Shown: piece after piece, positions 5,856-9,609 of the stretch | How positions within the stretch are numbered: position 1 is the stretch's first letter | Layout: each line of letters starts with the position of its first letter | Assembly: GCA_943372585.1 (NCBI GenBank) | Contig: CALRZF020000123.1 | Coordinates: 1 to 9,609, forward strand | Direction of reading: 5' to 3' | DNA length: 9,609 nucleotides | Origin: RAM1 sp943372585 | GTDB lineage: Bacteria; Pseudomonadota; Gammaproteobacteria; Burkholderiales; Burkholderiaceae_C | Program-made: the position numbers and the translations under genes | Notes under the pieces: generated by a model | What the model saw: only the letters and a program-made list of their open reading frames with translations | The model's database searches: none | Told to the model about the DNA's origin: nothing

Positions 5856-5873
5856 GTAACCGGTCTGTAACCG
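5856..5873. repeat. Direct repeat GTAACCG x2 in the edd/ChaC divergent region
   Basis: GTAACCG occurs at 5856-5862 and 5867-5873, exactly 11 bp apart start to start, about one helical turn. A one-mismatch copy, GTTACCG, lies at 5924-5930. The arrangement could be tandem regulator half-sites, but the count is small and no regulator is assigned. Confidence 0.35.
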
Positions 5874-5906
5874 CACGGGCCCACAGCAGGGGTATGAAGG
5901 GGTACC

Positions 5907-5924
5907 ATGGAGGACGTAATTTAG
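5907..5924 (+). other. Five-codon leader ORF before edd (MEDVI)
   Basis: ATG-GAG-GAC-GTA-ATT-TAG is preceded at 4 bases by AAGGGG (5897-5902), a better Shine-Dalgarno than edd has. Its stop is 13 bases before the edd ATG. It is only a regulatory leader if transcription starts upstream of about 5895; otherwise it is chance. It is too short to compare with anything. Confidence 0.25.
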
Positions 5925-5928
5925 TTAC
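5916..5928. promoter_or_regulatory. HexR-like operator upstream of edd
   Basis: GTAAT-TTA-GTTAC matches the HexR box that I recall as GTAATwwwATTAC at 12 of 13 positions. It lies 9 bp before the edd start. HexR is an RpiR-type repressor released by 2-keto-3-deoxy-6-phosphogluconate, the Edd product, and controls edd-eda in many Proteobacteria. No hexR gene is in the window, so its presence in this host is inferred. Confidence 0.5.
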
Positions 5929-5937
5929 CGATTCCAC

Positions 5938-7733
<1,796 letters not shown>

Positions 7734-7743
<10 letters not shown>

Positions 7744-8399
7744 ATCTGACGTCGCTGCAGGTCATGCAGGACGCGCCGGTGATCCCGGTGATCGTGCTGA
7801 ACGACATGGCCCATGCCGTGCCCCTGGCGCGTGCTCTGGTGGCGGGTGGCATCCGCATGCTGGAGGTGACGCTGCGCACGCCGGTGGCGTTGGCCTGCAT
7901 TGAGGCGATTGCGCGCGATGTGCCCGACGCCGTGGTGGGGGCGGGCACGGTGCGCAGCGCTGCCGATGCGCAGGCCGCGGCCCTGGCCGGTGCGCGCTTT
8001 GCGGTCAGCCCCGGCTACACCCATGCGGTGGGCAAGGCCTGCCATGAACTGGGGCTGCCGCTTCTGCCCGGCGTGGCGACCGGCAGCGAAATCATGGCCG
8101 CCCAGGAAGACGGCTACACCGAGCTCAAGTTCTTTCCCGCCCTGCAGGCCGGCGGCCTGGCCATGCTGAAGGCCTGGCAGGGGCCGTTTGGCGACGTGCG
8201 GTTTTGCCCTACGGGCGGCATCAGCCCGGCCAATGCGGCGGAATTTCTGGCGCTGGGCAATGTGGCCTGTGTGGGGGGCTCCTGGCTGACGCCGGCCGAC
8301 GCCGTGGCCCAGGGCGACTGGGCTCGCATTACCCAGCTGGCGCGCGACGCCGGCACGCTGGCGCGGGGGCTGCCGCAAGCGAATAAATTCCGCGAATAA
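7734..8399 (+). CDS. eda: KDPG / 4-hydroxy-2-oxoglutarate aldolase
   Basis: A class I Schiff-base aldolase that splits 2-keto-3-deoxy-6-phosphogluconate into pyruvate and glyceraldehyde-3-phosphate, finishing the Entner-Doudoroff route begun by Edd. The 221 residues are slightly longer than E. coli Eda (213). Seen: VIPVIVLND (16-24), LEVTLRTP (43-50) with Glu44 and Arg48, VGAGTV (68-73), AVSPG (90-94), LPGVATGSE (111-119), LKFFPA (131-136) with the Schiff-base Lys132, and CPTGGI (158-163). Glu44, Lys132 and Thr160 each sit one position before the E. coli counterparts as I recall them. The start overlaps edd by 10 bp with a strong internal RBS. The stop lies in the second copy of a 9-bp direct repeat. 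Confidence 0.98.
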
Positions 8400-8400
8400 A
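8379..8400. repeat. 9-bp direct repeat across the eda stop codon
   Basis: GCGAATAAA occurs at 8379-8387 and 8392-8400, offset by 13 bp, so the copies are read in different frames. The first encodes A-N-K and the second supplies the TAA stop of eda. It is an AT-rich patch in GC-rich DNA and could be a small slippage duplication or chance. Confidence 0.5.
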
Positions 8401-8402
8401 AT
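8397..8402 (+). promoter_or_regulatory. Candidate -10 element for the secreted hydrolase
   Basis: TAAAAT matches the -10 consensus at 5 of 6 positions and ends 6 bases before the hydrolase ATG, so it would give a leaderless mRNA. No -35 hexamer is recognisable. Read-through from edd-eda is an equal alternative. Confidence 0.25.
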
Positions 8403-8408
8403 CCCGGC

Positions 8409-9257
8409 ATGCGCTATCAAAACCGTAGCATCCGGCTTTTCTTCATCACACTGCTGCTGGCGGCAGCGTCCCTTTCTGCTGTTGCGCAGGCCGGCCGCGT
8501 GCTGCGCGATGTGCCTTATGGGCCCGACACCCGCCAGCGCTTTGACGTGTACCTGCCCGCCAAACCCACGGGCCCGGTCATCCTCATGGTGCATGGCGGC
8601 GCCTGGGCTTTGGGCGACAAGGCGGCGCCCGGCCTGCTGACAAACAAGCTGCGCCACTGGGTGGACGGCCAGGGCTATGTGCTGGTGTCCACCAACTACC
8701 GCCTGCTGCCGGCGGCCCATCCCCTGGAGCAGGCGACGGATGTGGCGCGCGCGCTGGCCCTTGTGCAAAAGGAAGCCCCGAAATGGGGTGCGGACCCGAA
8801 GCGTCTGGTGCTGATGGGGCATTCGGCCGGCGCCCACCTGGCCATGCTGTTGCATGCCACGCCGGCGCTGGTGGCCAAGGCAGGTGCGCAGCGCTGGCGC
8901 GTGACGGTCAGCCTGGATAGCGCGGCCATGGATGTGGAGCAGCTCATGCGCGCGCCGCATGCCCGGCTGTACGACCGCGCATTTGGCAAGGACGCTGCTT
9001 ACTGGCAGTCGGTATCGCCCTACCACCAGGTGTCAGCGCCCGGTGCGCCGGCGCTGCTGATGGTGTGCAGCAAGCTGCGCGACGATGACCCCTGTGCGCA
9101 GGCCCTGCACTTCGAGAAAAAGGCCGCGCACTACGGCCACTACATCACCATCTGGGGCCGCGACCTGAGCCATGCAGACATCAACCGCCAGCTGGGCGCG
9201 CCTGGGATGTACACCGACCTGGTGACGAACTGGCTGACCGACGCTCTGAAACCCTAG
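8409..9257 (+). CDS. Secreted alpha/beta-hydrolase (esterase-like)
   Basis: A 282-residue alpha/beta-hydrolase of the esterase/lipase type (HSL/BD-FAE-like), substrate unknown. The N-terminus is a signal peptide: basic MRYQNRSIR, hydrophobic 10-25, probable cleavage after AQA (28), so it acts in the periplasm or outside. The oxyanion motif HGGAW is at 62-66, the nucleophile elbow GHSAG at 137-141 (Ser139) and the likely catalytic His255 in DLSHAD. The acid is not certain; an Asp among 225-227 (KLRDDDPC) is the best candidate by position. Cys220 and Cys229 bracket that loop and could form a disulfide in the periplasm. The gene starts 9 bp after eda with no Shine-Dalgarno, so it may be the last gene of the edd-eda transcript or have its own promoter. 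Its stop interlocks with that of gloA. Confidence 0.88.
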   Translation: MRYQNRSIRLFFITLLLAAASLSAVAQAGRVLRDVPYGPDTRQRFDVYLPAKPTGPVILMVHGGAWALGDKAAPGLLTNKLRHWVDGQGYVLVSTNYRLLPAAHPLEQATDVARALALVQKEAPKWGADPKRLVLMGHSAGAHLAMLLHATPALVAKAGAQRWRVTVSLDSAAMDVEQLMRAPHARLYDRAFGKDAAYWQSVSPYHQVSAPGAPALLMVCSKLRDDDPCAQALHFEKKAAHYGHYITIWGRDLSHADINRQLGAPGMYTDLVTNWLTDALKP

Positions 9258-9609
9258 CGCAGGCCCTGGCCTTCGCCGTACTGAGGCCGCTGGATCAATT
9301 CAATCTTGTAGCCGTCAGGGTCGGTCACAAAGGCAATGACGGTGGTGCCGCCCTTGACCGGGCCGGGCTCGCGCGTCACGTTGCCGCCCGATGCCTTGAT
9401 CTTCTCGCAGGCCGCGTACACGTCGGGCACACCCAGCGCAATGTGGCCGTAGGCCGTGCCCAGCTCGTACTTGTCCACGCCCCAGTTGTAGGTGAGCTCG
9501 ATCTCGGCATGCTCGGGGTTGCCGCCGTAGCCCACAAAGGCCAGCGAGTATTTGTACTCGGGGTTCTCAGAGCGGCGCTGCAGCGTCATGCCAAGCACGT
9601 TGGTATAGA
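9254..9609 (-). CDS. gloA: Lactoylglutathione lyase, glyoxalase I (5' partial)
   Basis: A cytosolic metalloenzyme that converts the methylglyoxal-glutathione hemithioacetal to S-lactoylglutathione, the first step of methylglyoxal detoxification. 117 residues are visible and the frame stays open to the right edge (it reads YTNVLGM), so about 20 N-terminal residues, including the first metal-ligand His, lie outside. The other three ligands of the E. coli-type enzyme are visible: Glu in IELTYNWG, His in AYGHIAL and Glu in YKIELIQ. FVGYG and VTDPDGYKIEL are also typical. The short form with this sequence style resembles the Ni-dependent bacterial class. Its TAG stop shares bases with the TAG of the convergent hydrolase gene (CTAG at 9254-9257). 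Confidence 0.97.
   Translation of the reverse strand, partial: YTNVLGMTLQRRSENPEYKYSLAFVGYGGNPEHAEIELTYNWGVDKYELGTAYGHIALGVPDVYAACEKIKASGGNVTREPGPVKGGTTVIAFVTDPDGYKIELIQRPQYGEGQGLR

Overview
The window is a GC-rich (roughly two thirds G+C by eye), densely packed bacterial chromosome segment. Its protein content (Edd-Eda Entner-Doudoroff pair, PdxH, GloA, ChaC, a TonB-dependent receptor) and composition fit a betaproteobacterium, most likely Burkholderiales/Comamonadaceae (Acidovorax-like). That placement is inferred from protein style, not from a search. No rRNA, tRNA, CRISPR array, insertion sequence or prophage gene is visible, and no stretch above about 130 bases lacks a gene.

Left part (1-2934): the 3' portion of a ZnuD-like TonB-dependent outer-membrane receptor runs off the left edge. 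It converges, with stop codons interlocked, on a leftward cluster read in the order AbrB-type antitoxin, Doc (Fic-fold) toxin, transthyretin/5-hydroxyisourate-hydrolase-like protein. Antitoxin and toxin overlap by 4 bp, and the ribosome binding site of the hydrolase-like gene overlaps the doc stop codon, so the three are probably co-transcribed. The toxin-antitoxin pair is poorer in GC than its surroundings. The hydrolase-like protein lacks two residues considered catalytic in true HIU hydrolases.

Middle (2951-5806): an AT-rich palindrome separates the toxin-antitoxin module from a divergent AEC-family permease. Then come pdxH (leftward), a compact MobA/MocA-like nucleotidyltransferase (rightward, divergent from pdxH across a perfect palindrome at the pdxH start) and a ChaC-like gamma-glutamylcyclotransferase (leftward).

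Right part (5807-9609): a 131-bp divergent intergenic region carries a HexR-like operator just before edd. edd and eda overlap by 10 bp and convert 6-phosphogluconate to pyruvate and glyceraldehyde-3-phosphate. A secreted alpha/beta-hydrolase follows 9 bp downstream and may ride on the same transcript. It converges with an interlocked stop on gloA (glyoxalase I), which runs off the right edge.

Most genes are ordinary housekeeping or accessory metabolism. The best candidates for a second look are the AbrB-Doc-HIUase-like operon with its shared operator, the divergent HIUase-like protein, the HexR-like box with a five-codon leader ORF before edd, and the compact nucleotidyltransferase.
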